Positions 8,714 through 18,384 are shown, counted from the first letter of the stretch. The stretch is DNA of 31,636 nucleotides from Chara braunii (GCA_003427395.1 BFEA01000354.1:239534-271169); one strand, 5' to 3'. Numbers and translations are program-made. Notes: generated by a model from the letters alone, not told the origin.

Positions 8714-9132
8714 TTCGTGGGGTAGGGAGTTGCCCGGTCCTCAATTTCACGCACGAAGGGGTGGTGGTGGTCCCTCGGGCAGTAAGGGGTTTGGTTAGGG
8801 TTTCCGCCGGCTGCCAGGGTCGCGATGGATGATTGTTACATTGAGTAGGATGCGTGGTTTCCAGATGGCTTAACGAGGACGATCAGCAGTAGGGATGGGG
8901 TCGCTAATCTAGGTTCCTGTTCCTGTTCCGCTTCCCCCCAGTGTGATGAGTTGAATGGTTCATGTTTTGACGGATGGGCGGGGCAGGATAGGGTAATGAA
9001 AGTACGGTCGATGAGCAGTTAATCCCCTCCTCGGAGGGCAATCAATGCTGCTCATCATCACAGATCTTGTTACGCACACATACTACAAATCTCCACAAAC
9101 TTTTTTACATGATTGAATGATTACCATGTCAA
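8714..9132 (+). other. Non-coding segment between Asn/Asp-rich frame and SINE-like repeat
   Basis: No coherent frame. Contains G/T-rich stretches and a short CTCATCATCA block. If the insertion is a retrocopy, this would be its 3' untranslated region. Confidence 0.3.
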
Positions 9133-9280
9133 GGGACGCTGGACCCGCTTTCCAGCAGGTGTTGCTCCCCACCAATAGATGGAGCCTCCCCGACGGCGCT
9201 AGAGGTGTCTGCTCTTATCAGCACCTCTAGCGTTAGCTCGGGTTGTTTTTTGCAAAAAAAAAAAAAAAAAAAAAAAAAAA
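9133..9280 (+). repeat. SINE-like repeat copy 1 with 27-A tail
   Basis: Starts GGGACGCTGGACCCGCTTT and shares TCCCCACCAATAGATGGAGC with copies at 11667 and 12951. Two hairpins are visible: GCTGGA/TCCAGC near the start, and a perfect 10 bp stem GCTAGAGGTG/CACCTCTAGC with a TCTGCTCTTATCAG loop near 9200-9234. The tail is A at 9254-9280. No matching target-site duplication was found on its immediate flanks, so it may be the 3' end of the larger insertion that starts near 7707. Confidence 0.75.
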
Positions 9281-10400
9281 GGGAGCTGTGTTTGACAGGA
9301 GGGGAAGTGAGAAATGGTGGGCAGTGAGTCTGAGGGAGATATGGAGTTTTGTGAACTTCTGATTTGGAGCACACGGTAATCAGGGCATCTGGGTTGCTTC
9401 TGAGGCAGAGAGTTGGGGTGCCGATGGGTAAAAGCACGATCCCGCCATGCACATGCATCATGTGTGCATTTGCAGAGTGGCGATTTCTAGCCTCTCTGGG
9501 GAATGACTGTAAGCTGGTGGTGGGTATTCGTCTGGTTGATGATGTGTCATTGTTCGTGGCTTCCAAGAAAGGGAACCGAGAGTCACGAAAAAAGGCGGTC
9601 AGGATTCAGGCCATTTTTCAGGGATGCTACCCCAGGAATCTCACCCTAAGGCAAACTGGTGACGGGAAGGGTACCTGGGACTTCCTGGGCTGCAGACTAA
9701 AAGTGAGACAGGCCTCTCCCTACCTGGGGAGTCTGCAAAAGGTCAACAACGAGGCCACCCTTTGGCAGGACAAGCCCTTAGCGATCAGAACGGGGCAGGA
9801 CTTCAAGTCCTGGACCAGTAGGAAGCGTAAGGTTGCAGCAGTCACAGGGTGTCTTCACGGCCTTGACCAAAATGACCAAAATAGCACGGACCGGGGCCTC
9901 ATTCCCGTCCAGGTGCTGCTTGTGCATTGTGAGTTCCGGGCAAAAGGCTTCCCAGACTATTTCTTCCAGCACGGCCTTGACCAAAATAGCACTGACCGGG
10001 GCCGCTTTCCCGTCCAGGTGTTGCTTGTGCGTCGTGATTCCGGGCAAAAGGCTTCCCGGGCTATTTCTTCCAGCACGGCCTTGACCAAAATAGCACCGAC
10101 CGGGGCCGCATTCCCGTCCAGGTGCTGCTTGTGCGTCGTGAGTTCCGGGCAAAAGGCTTCCCGGGCTATTTCTTCCAGCACAGCCTTGACCAAAATAGCA
10201 CTGACCGGGGCCGCATTCCCGTCGAGGAGCTGCTTGTGCGTCGTGAGTTCCGGGCAAAAGGCTTCCCGGACTATTTGTTCCAGGAAGTGCTGGAGGATTT
10301 GAGCGGCAAGAAGAGAACGTCTGGAAATTGGTGGCGCAACTACTGCGCCTGTCGTAGTTCTCTAGGGAGTTCCTCCCGAATTGAATGTGGACAAGTTTGA
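9281..10400 (+). pseudogene. PLE-A fragment 4: RT palm/thumb and repeated C-terminus
   Basis: PLE-A resumes after the A tail with EKWWAVSLREIWSFVNF, matching HWRMIRLEDLQKIVIIDL of PLE-B. After a one-base shift, 9364 onward reads ASGLLLRQRVGVPMGKST, FAEWRFLASL, RLVDDVSLFV, CYPRNLTLRQT and DFLGCRLKV. These are the RT motifs GxPMG and VDD and the thumb, all intact in this stretch. From 9856 the frame enters four tandem copies of the C-terminal segment and finally reads FQEVLEDLSGKK before a TGA at 10398-10400. This is the best preserved part of PLE-A. No pseudo-LTR like that of PLE-B is seen after it, so PLE-A belongs to a different subfamily. Confidence 0.85.
9856..10283 (+). repeat. 105 bp tandem repeat, four copies, encoding the PLE-A C-terminal segment
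   Basis: Units start at 9856 (114 bp, with a 9 bp internal duplication of ACCAAAATG), 9970 (104 bp), 10074 (105 bp) and 10179 (105 bp). Each encodes HGLDQNSTDRG, IPVQVLLVRREFRAKGFPDY and FFQ or close variants. The 105 bp period is 35 codons, so the repeat keeps the frame except for the one-base loss in unit 2. PLE-B has a single copy of this segment (LHRIDQN to SFFE). Confidence 0.9.
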
Positions 10401-10705
10401 ACCCATTGGTACCTTTGTTTTGTAGTGCTTGTTTGTAGCATTTGTCCCTTCTGCACCTAGTCATATTTTGGGTAAGGAGCCGGGTCACTGTCGAATCGTA
10501 ACTTTGAAGCGGAATTAGGAGGTGAGCGGGGACTTGTCAAAGAATAGTAGTATATGGATGCAAGGGACAGTAGTATTCAGCCTCTTTGACAACAGTATGC
10601 ATGGTAGGGGCTGGCTCGCCTTCATGACGAGTCGGTTGCTTACTTACGCTTGTTCGGTTTGGAGGATCGATAGGGAAAGTGTGGGGATGAAGCTTGAGGG
10701 AAGAT
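10401..10705 (+). other. No gene seen
   Basis: Sequence after the end of PLE-A. Short open frames only; no recognised motif, RNA or repeat. Confidence 0.3.
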
Positions 10706-10804
10706 GAGCTGAGTGGGCGATAGCATGGAGAAATTTGCAAGCTGAGTGGGCGATGGCATGGAGAAATTCACGAGCTGAGTGGGCGATGGCGCGGAGAAAT
10801 TCGC
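10706..10804 (+). repeat. 33 bp tandem repeat, three copies
   Basis: Units at 10706, 10739 and 10772, each close to GAGCTGAGTGGGCGATGGC followed by a GGAGAAATT block. A period of 11 codons would preserve a frame. Confidence 0.9.
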
Positions 10805-11589
10805 GACACTGCAAACTTACGATTTTGTTGCTCATGAGATAATACCTGTTGTTGACATTTCGGCGCCTTCAGGCGACTTTGACTACGATCTATATTGTGC
10901 CCAGTTTGCTGTGAGCAAAGGTAGTCGTGAAATTTTCAATCAGTTCACATCTTTGTGCGTGGTCTCCTTCTTTTTTTTTTCTCTCTGTCTTTTTTTTTTA
11001 ACAAAAAAGTCAAGGTTGTTCTGGAGGTTTGATGCTAGACATATGACAGGCACCTTCAGTAGCCGGCCATTTGGTTAATCCAGATTGTCTGTAGAGGTCC
11101 CTATTCCTTATGCGACTCCCTCCCCCCCACTCTCTTTATTTTCTCCCTAGGGCGCCCTTACTCCCACAATCCCACTTCAGTGTTTCACCCACCCATCATC
11201 TGTACAAGGATGACCTGACCAGACAGTGGCCGTAGGCACCAGGGCTGAGCAGGACCTACCCAGCTCAGCCCCTGATTGAAGCACCGTGGGACGAGCCCTG
11301 CCATACGGGAACTTTGAGCGCTAAGTGTAGCAGTTATTCCACAAGTCCCATAACTGGATCCACTCCTGTCCCCAAGGCATTTTTTTTCCTTGTTGTCCTT
11401 GGAAGTTGTTGTATTGTGTGTTCATTATATGTGGCACTGTTTTTGTAATTGCAACCTAGAGGTTCTAACCTATTATCAGTAGATGTATGGCCACCATCCG
11501 CCCCTCTACTTAAAGATGTCCCCCTAGACCCTTTTTTGGTCACATCACCGTGGTTGTACTATTGTTATTCTGATCGGTGTTGGTTGTAA
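10779..11589 (+). other. Mostly non-coding; short exon-like frame at its start
   Basis: From 10779 a frame reads LQTYDFVAHEIIPVVDIS, then SGDFDYDLYCAQFAVSKGSR, before running into T-rich simple sequence (10970-11000). It looks more protein-like than its surroundings, but I do not recognise it and no start or splice sites could be fixed. The rest (11100-11589) shows pyrimidine-rich stretches and no gene. Confidence 0.25.
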
Positions 11590-11600
11590 GCCATCTGGAG

Positions 11601-11832
11601 CTGGCAGGAATGCACCACACTTTTTCCCTGATGCGATTCTATGTGATTTGAACTCTGTCTATGTAAGGGACCCTGGACCCGGTTTCCAGCAGGTGCTGCT
11701 CCCCACCAATAGATGGAGCCCTCCCCAGGTGCCAGCGGTGTCTGCTCTTACCAGCACCACTAGCACCGATGGGTGTGTTTACAAAACAAAACAAAAAAAA
11801 CAAAACAAAAAAAAAAAACAAAAAAAAAAAAG
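11601..11832 (+). mobile_element. SINE-like retroposon copy 2 with 11 bp target-site duplication
   Basis: The core starts GGGACCCTGGACCCGGTTT at 11667 and runs through TCCCCACCAATAGATGGAGC and TCTGCTCTTACCAGCACC into a tail of CAAAA repeats ending at 11831. The insertion is flanked by GCCATCTGGAG at 11590-11600 and 11833-11843, so it includes 66 bp ahead of the shared core. A-rich tail plus target-site duplication is the signature of LINE-driven retroposition. Confidence 0.8.
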
Positions 11833-11843
11833 GCCATCTGGAG

Positions 11844-12468
11844 GTACCCTAGTCTCGGTCGTTGGTGGGTCTACGGCCACCATCCTCCCCTTACCTCCTT
11901 CATCAACTAACCCGCCAGCTGCTATATTGCGCCAGAGCAGCCCCAGTTTCCATCATCAGTACGTACTAGGTCACCGTCCTTCATCATCAACTAGATCACT
12001 CTGGTCTATTTGTCAATGTAGGCTATCCCACTATTATTTATCCCTAAGACAGCCCCTACTGCAAGACCCCCCCCAGAGTCCTCGTCCAGAAGAGCACTTG
12101 TCTCAGTCATTGGTACGTACTAGGCCACCATCAGCTCCTCGAGGTGAGCATGAAGTCTTCTAGAAGGATAAACCGTCTGTTGTCACTGATAAAGTGCTGA
12201 TTACAGATCTCGCTCCAAGTTCCCTCAGTTCGCTCCTTCACCCACACAGAGAGCTGCACACTCTCCTGCTCCAAGTGCCATTACAGCCACTGCCATATTC
12301 ATCACAGGCACAGCCAGCATTTCACAACCGGAACTCGGCAGCCTCATGAACCATCACCGACATTAGACACCCATTCTCAGCACGGTGCACTCCGCCCTGG
12401 AGATCACCGACACGAAGGATCAGTAAAAGCAGCACCATTTCTGCGGACGAATTGTTCAAAGGACTGTT
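11844..12468. other. No gene seen
   Basis: C/T-rich unique sequence. The open frame reaching 12163 is Ser/Pro/Leu-rich, crosses the A tail of the SINE-like repeat, and is not credible as a gene. Confidence 0.3.
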
Positions 12469-12661
12469 GGATCTTTATATGTATAAAAGATCCTTTCTTA
12501 TGAATTATAAATGAAACATGAGTCTAAATTATATATTCATAGATTGTATCAACAACATTATAATGAATTCATATGAATGATTATTTGTTGAATTTATATT
12601 CCTAGAATATTCTGAGTTTTCTTAAATTTACTGGTAGGCTAAGAGCTAGTGAATAATCAGG
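12469..12661. other. AT-rich stretch, probably organelle-derived
   Basis: Sharp change to AT-rich sequence starting with an imperfect palindrome at 12469-12493 (GGATCTTTATATG, then AAAGATCC). It lies directly ahead of the group II intron RT fragment, so it may be intron or mitochondrial intergenic DNA; not recognised beyond that. Confidence 0.35.
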
Positions 12662-12877
12662 ATTCATTATGTTCGCTATGCGGACGACTTCCTGATTGGA
12701 GTCATCGGACCTAGAGCACTAGCCGATAGAATATGAAGTCTAGTGGCACAATTTCTCGAAGTACGGCTTAGCCTTCAGCCCTTCTTTTCAAAGACGCTCA
12801 TAACTCAACGAGCTACAGGCTCCCACGGGCCGGCTTTTCTCGGGTTTCTTATCAGCTCCTCCAGGCTCTTTGACTAA
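12662..12877 (+). pseudogene. Group II intron reverse transcriptase fragment with YADD motif (mitochondrial type)
   Basis: Reads IHYVRYADDFLIGVIGPR, ALADRI, a TGA stop (12734-12736), then SLVAQFLEVRLSLQ, SKTLIT and [11 protein letters not shown], ending at TAA 12877. VRYADDFLIG is the active-site motif of group II intron RT/maturases, and FLG downstream also fits; the wording is closest to plant mitochondrial intron ORFs. Only the palm part after the catalytic Asp pair is present; the preceding SPLL-type motif is missing. This is probably a nuclear copy of mitochondrial DNA. The in-frame TGA shows it is not translated from nuclear DNA, although RNA editing in the original organelle copy could matter. 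Confidence 0.85.
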
Positions 12878-12950
12878 TTAAATTTTCGTATTCATTTACT
12901 TTAGGCAAAACATATTCACAGAAATCTAACTCAAGATGTCTCTTTTATAT

Positions 12951-13017
12951 GGGACGCTGGACCCGTTTTCCAGCAGGTGATGCTCCCCACCAATAGATGG
13001 AGCTGCTCCCCAGGTGC

Positions 13018-13049
<32 letters not shown>

Positions 13050-13054
13050 AAAAA
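12951..13054 (+). mobile_element. SINE-like retroposon copy 3 with about 18 bp target-site duplication
   Basis: Starts GGGACGCTGGACCCGTTTT, continues through TCCCCACCAATAGATGGAGC to CCCCAGGTGCT, then an A-rich tail with scattered C. AGATGTCTCTTTTAT occurs exactly on both sides (12934-12948 and 13055-13069), extending to 18 bp with one mismatch. At about 104 bp this is the shortest copy, lacking the second hairpin. It sits in AT-rich DNA next to the organelle-type fragment, so it inserted after that DNA arrived. Confidence 0.9.
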
Positions 13055-13072
13055 AGATGTCTCTTTTATGTG

Positions 13073-15819
13073 ATGGTAACATACACAACATCAATGTTGT
13101 TGTTCATTAATTCTCATCAATATTGTATTATTGTTTCAACAAGTATTGTCCTTTTTTGAACCTACTACTGACAGACTCTCCACAAGGTCCCCACACAGCT
13201 TTCAAACCTTACCTTCCTTGCCACCCCGACCCGACCCCGGTGACCCAAACCTGCTCTTCAAAACTTTATCCAGCCATACCCAATCCAGACCCACTTTTCA
13301 AAATTTTCTCCAACTTTACTCAGCACAAAACTGTTTTCCTCCAGATTTTCCAGCCCCGGCCCAACCCACCCAGGTACCCAGAGAAATTGCAACCGTACCC
13401 AACCAAGCCAGCATCTACATGAGACCCTCCCATTGCTGCAACGACCCCGACTACACTCTCCCTCTCTCTACCTGAAATCCAAACTGAAACCAAGGTCACC
13501 CCGGCTCGAAATGGATGCCCGGTCACCCTCTTTCGAAAGTTTCTGACTTTCGCAACACTACTGCCAGCTGTCTTCGTACAAAGACAAGACACCCTAATCA
13601 TGAATGTATATAGTCCATCAGTGCCGTCCCATACAATTACATTCAGGAGGCATTGTTTTGGGGGAAGTCTGGTAGTGAGACGTGATGTCAGTCACGGGTT
13701 TTCTTTTCTTGACGCCTGTGTGCGCTGACAAAGCAGGGCTTATGCAGCCTTACGGTCTGAAGAATTCGGGGCCCGACGGCGGCCGCCGTTGATAATTCTC
13801 ATCGGAGGGCGCCATTTTGTTTCGGCCTCCGAAACAATTGGGTACCCCACAATGTGAAATGAGGCCCTCGTAGCGCCGGTTTAAACCACCAGTACACATG
13901 ATTCTGCGGACAGTAGTAATGTCACGCGGGGATCCCCAAGGCCCAAGCCGGGGTGGGGGTGTGACCCCCCAACTTCCGGTGTGGGGATCCCGAACCCCCA
14001 CCCCTGGCCCCCACACCCCCACCCTGCTCAACCTCACGCCCTGCGCTGTCTTCCGTTCGGAGTGTTTAAATTGCGGAAGGATTTTTGGAAAGTTGAGTGT
14101 GGGGACACGGACAGAACCGAAATCCCTGTGTCGGTCCGACTTAGTAAGAAGGGGGAGGGTCCGTCACTGCGCGGGTTTTGAGGGAGAAAAAGGCGCGCGC
14201 GGGACGCACGGCACGGGGAAGTTCAATCCAAAAAGTATCGCTGAACTTCCCATCGAGCCGCCGCTTTTCGTTTCGCTTGAAAGGGGGCGGGCACGTACTT
14301 GGTATCCCGTTTCCGGGTCAAGTCCCGACGTCGCTCATTACACAACTCTCAATCTGACGTGGACGGCCGTAACCGAGTGGCTCTTTCCTTATACTCATCT
14401 TCCTCTCGTACTCGGTAGTGAAAGCCCTTCGATTGGTAACGCTCAAAGCGGCGACAATCGCTGCACAGAGTGTTAGGCCAATGGGGAGCTACTGCCGACC
14501 ACGGGATGATGATCAGCTCATTAAACGGCAATAGCAACGAATAAGGCGGAAAGTGTGTGTCTACAATAACAAAACCAGCACCGACAAATCCAAAGCATCG
14601 GGTTTCAGGAGGAAAGTAGTATCTTCCGCCGATCTTGGCGACGACTTCTCGTACGTCCCACTCGCATACACGTGTCCTCTTCTCGTTATACGGGAAGGGG
14701 CGTGCCGGGGATGCGGGAGGCCGGCGTCCAGTCGGCTCGGAACAATCGGTCCGCATGGCAATAGTGAAATCTTATCCACCATGCATAATACATATTAATC
14801 ACAACAATCCTACAACTTAGTCGGAGACACGTCTAGCAGGCAATCGTCTCATCATGACATCATCCAAGCATTCTCGTTCACTTCTCACAGACATTCATCG
14901 AGGAAGGTGCGAAAATGGCAGCCACACAAAACTCAGTTCCCCGTGTGCTCTGCACCCCTACCCCGTGACTGATTAGGCGTTAGTCAGAACAATCATCTCA
15001 TCCCTTGTATGCAATAGATCAACAGACATCCATAATCGTTCATGTCACAGAGAGAGAGAAGGTAGGGAGGAAAAGACGCGGAGCAGACAAGATAGATGAA
15101 AATTACACCAAGATTCGACGATGAAAAAGAGTTTTCGGCTTAACTCCCACCAAACTGAACTCACTCCAAGGAATAGATTTGAGACAAGGAGGCGCATCCG
15201 CCGTGAAGTTCCACTATGGCCCCGGGCCATTCGTCCATTCAACTCCGATCACTATCCCCATGCATGCACTGACGATCCCGGTCGTCACGTGCCACTTTCC
15301 ACCACTGCGATCGTCACCCCGCCGACTTCGTCTCGACACGGCCTGCCCGGATCCCTCAGTCCGTCGTGGCAATCAGGCGCACCGTCGTCCAGGCTACAGT
15401 CAGCTCGTCGGGACTTTTTGACTCACACTCCACACACACCATCTAGCCACTACTTCCCGGAAGCTGGCAAACGAGTTGAGAGAGAGATTTGCGGGCGCGC
15501 TTGCGGAATTTATAGTTGCGGGAAGGGAGGTAGGTACGAGGGAGGATGAAGGTTGAGTCAGGGAAGGGTGAGAGAGGACTTGGGGATAATCGCCCAGCGA
15601 AAGCCATGTCGATCCTGCTGAGTCCTATCACAGCCAATCAGATTCGTTGCGTAATAGGAGTTTCTCCTTACATGGCGCCTCTCCTTGGCTGGACGAAGTG
15701 AGGAGAGGATCGACTGGGCTCTTGGGCGTAGGACTCAAAGTGGGAGGAAGAAGCGTGCGCAGGATAGCACGAAACGGATCCAAGATTCAGATGGTCAAGA
15801 AAGAAAAAAGGTGCACGGG

Positions 15820-15820
<1 letters not shown>
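13073..15820. other. No gene seen; GC-rich low-complexity patches
   Basis: AT-rich to about 13150, then C-rich sequence, then GC-rich blocks (13740-14040) with G and C runs. A 10 bp stem GGGAAGTTCA/TGAACTTCCC lies at 14216-14251. TTAAACCACCAGTAC at 13881-13895 matches the end of the MITE at 27895. Overlapping frames on both strands have biased composition and no recognisable motif. Confidence 0.3.

Positions 15821-15826
<6 letters not shown>

Positions 15827-15852
<26 letters not shown>
15827..15852. repeat. (GA)n microsatellite
   Basis: About 13 uninterrupted dinucleotides inside a purine-rich stretch. Confidence 0.95.
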
Positions 15853-15858
<6 letters not shown>

Positions 15859-16400
15859 AAACGGTTACGGCAGGAGAGTGAGCGCGGGCGCGAAGGGAGT
15901 GTCGAAGATGTCGAGGGGAGCAGAAAGGGGGGGAAGCTCGCTTGCATGTCGCCGATCACAAATGCAAAAAGAGGCACCAAAACAGTTACAGATTCCTGAG
16001 TCCTATGCTAATTCAAAAATTGAAATCACCATAACCGCACGTAAAGTAGGCGCGGGAAAAGGCAGTCCTACATCCATTCGTATTCCCACCAAATTCCCAG
16101 AGTTTTCCGCGACGTAGTCGAGAACATTCATGGACAAAAAAGACACGTCGGGTTCCGTTTATTTCGGAATTTCTAACTGTCGGCCCAAATTCCTAGTGCG
16201 CTTACTAAAGCACGCGCAATTCTCATGCATTTCCCAAATTATGAAAACAAAATTTCAAGAATCATCACGGGTCTCATCAAGGCATCTTTAATCAAAAACA
16301 GAAAGGGGCTTTGTTGGGCCGAGCAAAATTCGAAAAGAAAAAGAGAGAGAAGGGGTCCGGAAAATGGCGCAGGCTCAGAAGCTGGTTTGTCACATCTCGC
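15853..16400. other. No gene seen
   Basis: Mixed sequence with purine-rich patches and short AT-rich parts. Frames crossing it are low complexity (Arg/Glu repeats). Confidence 0.3.
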
Positions 16401-16800
16401 ACCCCCAGCCCCGCCACCACCAGACGCCCGCCAGGGCCCCTCCACACCCGGCCCCACCCCCACTCCCCCACCCCGCCCCGACCCCTGGCTCTGGGGGTCC
16501 CTGACCCCTGCACCCGCTCCCGACCCGTGGCCCCGGGGGCCAATGAACCCCACGCCCAACCCCGATCCCCCACGCCCAACCCAGAATTGCCCCGACTGCC
16601 AAGCCCACCCCTTCGCCCACCCCTGCCCCCCCACCCCAGGGGTCCCTGACCCATGCGCGGCTGCGCCCACCCCCTTGCCCACCCCTGCCCCCACCACCCC
16701 CACCCCACCCCCTGTCAGCCCCGCACCCAGGGCCACCCTGGTCTCCAAGTCCCCCACGATGGGTGTGGCCCTGGGGCACCCCCGAGGTGGGGTAAAATGC
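16400..16800. repeat. C-rich low-complexity tract (G-runs on - strand)
   Basis: About 400 bp of CCCC-x-ACCCC type sequence encoding Pro-rich frames on + and Gly-rich frames on -. Repeated runs of three to six G on the - strand, with short loops, could form G-quadruplexes. The long frames here are a by-product of the missing A/T stops. Confidence 0.8.
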
Positions 16801-17099
16801 ATTTTTGCAGGGTGGGGCCACGGGGTGTAGGCTCTTGCTGCGCACCCCTCACTATTTTTTTATTTTTATTTTTTTGGGGGGGGGTCCAGAGTCGGGGTTC
16901 AGGGTGACCACTCCGGGACCCTCGTCTGGGGCTGGGGGTTGACAATTGTGCACCAAGCTTTGCAAAACTGCCAGCAGCGCAATTTTTTCCCCTTTTTGGC
17001 TGGCGCCGCAAGCCATCCTGGTCCTGTAGCCCCAAGCCTCCGAAATTTAGGGAGTGAGCCCTGAAATTTTATTTTTTTTTCTTTTCTTACAAAGGAATT

Positions 17100-17452
17100 C
17101 TTTAAGCCCAACCAATTCAATTACCTGTCGAATCTAGACAGGACGGCCTTTCAGGCCGTTTTTACTGTCATTATAGGATCAAAGAGAGCTTCTCCCCATG
17201 GCGTCTCGCCTTTTCATTGCGTCCTTTCTTTCTCAATGACATATCCACCCAATGCATTATTTTGGATATAACAGGGGCCTTCGCTACTTCTCACTTTTGT
17301 TTTATATATCATATCATAGATTGATAGAGCCTAAGGGGGCACGCCCGTCAGTCAAGGCGTGGCGTATGTCGGTTGCCTTATCTTATCTATATCTAATTTA
17401 TCATAACAATTGGTTAGAACTTCTCTCCATCCAATAGAGATTGGTGGAAGAT
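17100..17452. other. Probable organelle-derived flank of the tRNA
   Basis: Contains a strong hairpin ACGGCC-TTTCA-GGCCGT followed by T (17143-17163), enclosed by GACAG/CTGTC (17137-17141 and 17165-17169); it looks like an organelle or bacterial-type stem-loop. The rest is AT-rich without an open gene. The link to the adjacent tRNA is by proximity and composition. Confidence 0.4.
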
Positions 17453-17525
17453 TGGCGGGAGTAGGATTTGAACCTACAACATTCAGATTATGAGCCTGAC
17501 AAGTTACCAATTACTCTATCCCCCG
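17453..17525 (-). tRNA. Organelle-type initiator tRNA-Met (CAU) copy, probably a pseudogene
   Basis: On the - strand a full cloverleaf folds. The D stem GAGT/ACTT includes the A11-U24 pair typical of bacterial-type initiators. The anticodon stem TCAGG/TCTGA encloses loop CTCATAA with CAT. The T stem is GTAGG/CCTAC with loop TTCAAAT. The acceptor is imperfect: position 1 (C) does not pair with 72 (C), as in initiators, but G3-G70 is a further mismatch. The TCAGGCTCAT stretch resembles plant mitochondrial trnfM. No CCA is encoded. With group II intron RT debris nearby, a nuclear copy of mitochondrial DNA is likely. A plastid origin or tRNA-Ile(CAU) is less likely. Confidence 0.75.
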
Positions 17526-17890
17526 GGGCTGTCTGTTGGCGGTTTTAGTAATATATACATGTGTATAAATTGTCACATATCTATTAATTAAAAGAGCACA
17601 CTTTGCGAAACAAACGGTAAAATCTAAAAACAAGACCAACACGAGGGGCACACCGGAATTAGGCTGATTTCCCAGGCACCCGGGTCCCCAGACCCCCCCC
17701 CGGGATGGTGTCCGCGTGTCCGAGCGGGCCCCCAACCGTTGTGCACACAAAAAAAAAAAAACGTGAAAAACTCCGCACATGAAATTGCACAGTGATTCTT
17801 GGCAGGCAGCCCAGTTCGTGTACCTCCCAGTTCCCCCTCCCACCGGTTGTCGACCATCGGCATCGTCCAGCCCCCAAGCCCCTCGCCCTT
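17526..17890. other. No gene seen
   Basis: AT-rich to about 17640, then GC-rich with C9 and A13 runs (17691-17762). No coherent frame. Confidence 0.3.
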
Positions 17891-17902
17891 AGCCCGCTGC
17901 CG

Positions 17903-18199
17903 AAACCTGGGAAGAACGAAAAGTGTCCACTGGGAGTATCATGCTTCCAGGACAGGATCGTGTAAGTTCTTAGAATGATCTTAGAACCTATTTACGAACC
18001 CCGCTTTTCCACGTATTCACATGGCTTCAGACCCAGACGTAGCGCTCACACGGCCCTTAATGTTATAATGGAAACCTTTCATGGTGCGCAATGGTATATT
18101 GAAGAATCCCTGGAGGCCAAAGGCCCTGGAACCGTAAATCATGGAACTCTGTATAAGATCATCCGGCGAACAATCCGAGATAAACGATTCTCAAACTAA
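17903..18199 (+). pseudogene. Group II intron reverse transcriptase fragment, N-terminal motifs (mitochondrial type)
   Basis: Reads KPGKNEKCPLGVSCFQDRIV, a TAA stop (17963-17965), then VLRMILEPIYEPRFSTYSHG and FRPRRSAHTALNVIMETFHG, then WYIE and, after a divergent stretch, NHGTLYKIIRRTIRDKRFS. KPGK-x2-RPLG, DRIVQ-x-LRMILEPIYE and HGFRP-x-RS-HTAL are hallmark RT 0-2 motifs of group II maturases. The expected catalytic DI-x-G-FD motif after WYIE is replaced by ESLEAKGPG, so the active site is lost. It is the complementary half of the YADD fragment at 12662, but the halves lie 5 kb apart in the wrong order, so they arrived separately or were rearranged. Confidence 0.85.
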
Positions 18200-18261
18200 T
18201 CCACTCTGGACTACAAGCTTTTTTGCATACGCCACACGGAGAGGTTGACTGCCCGGGGTAC

Positions 18262-18263
<2 letters not shown>

Positions 18264-18314
<51 letters not shown>
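18264..18314. repeat. (GA)n microsatellite 1
   Basis: About 25 dinucleotides, preceded by GGTTGACTGCCCGGGGTACG. Confidence 0.97.
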
Positions 18315-18316
<2 letters not shown>

Positions 18317-18384
18317 GGCAGGCAGAACGGAGGCAAGCGGACGATGGCGGGTTGACACGGTCGGAGGTTGACGTGCGTGGGTAC

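Noticed and set aside
10779-11078. 99-codon frame after the 33 bp repeats
   Set aside because: First 60 residues look protein-like, but the frame runs into T-rich simple sequence, there is no ATG start, and no family is recognised; described only within the region note.
16225-16907. Long overlapping Pro-rich and Gly-rich frames on both strands
   Set aside because: Shadow frames of the C-rich tract; no start context, motif or codon structure.
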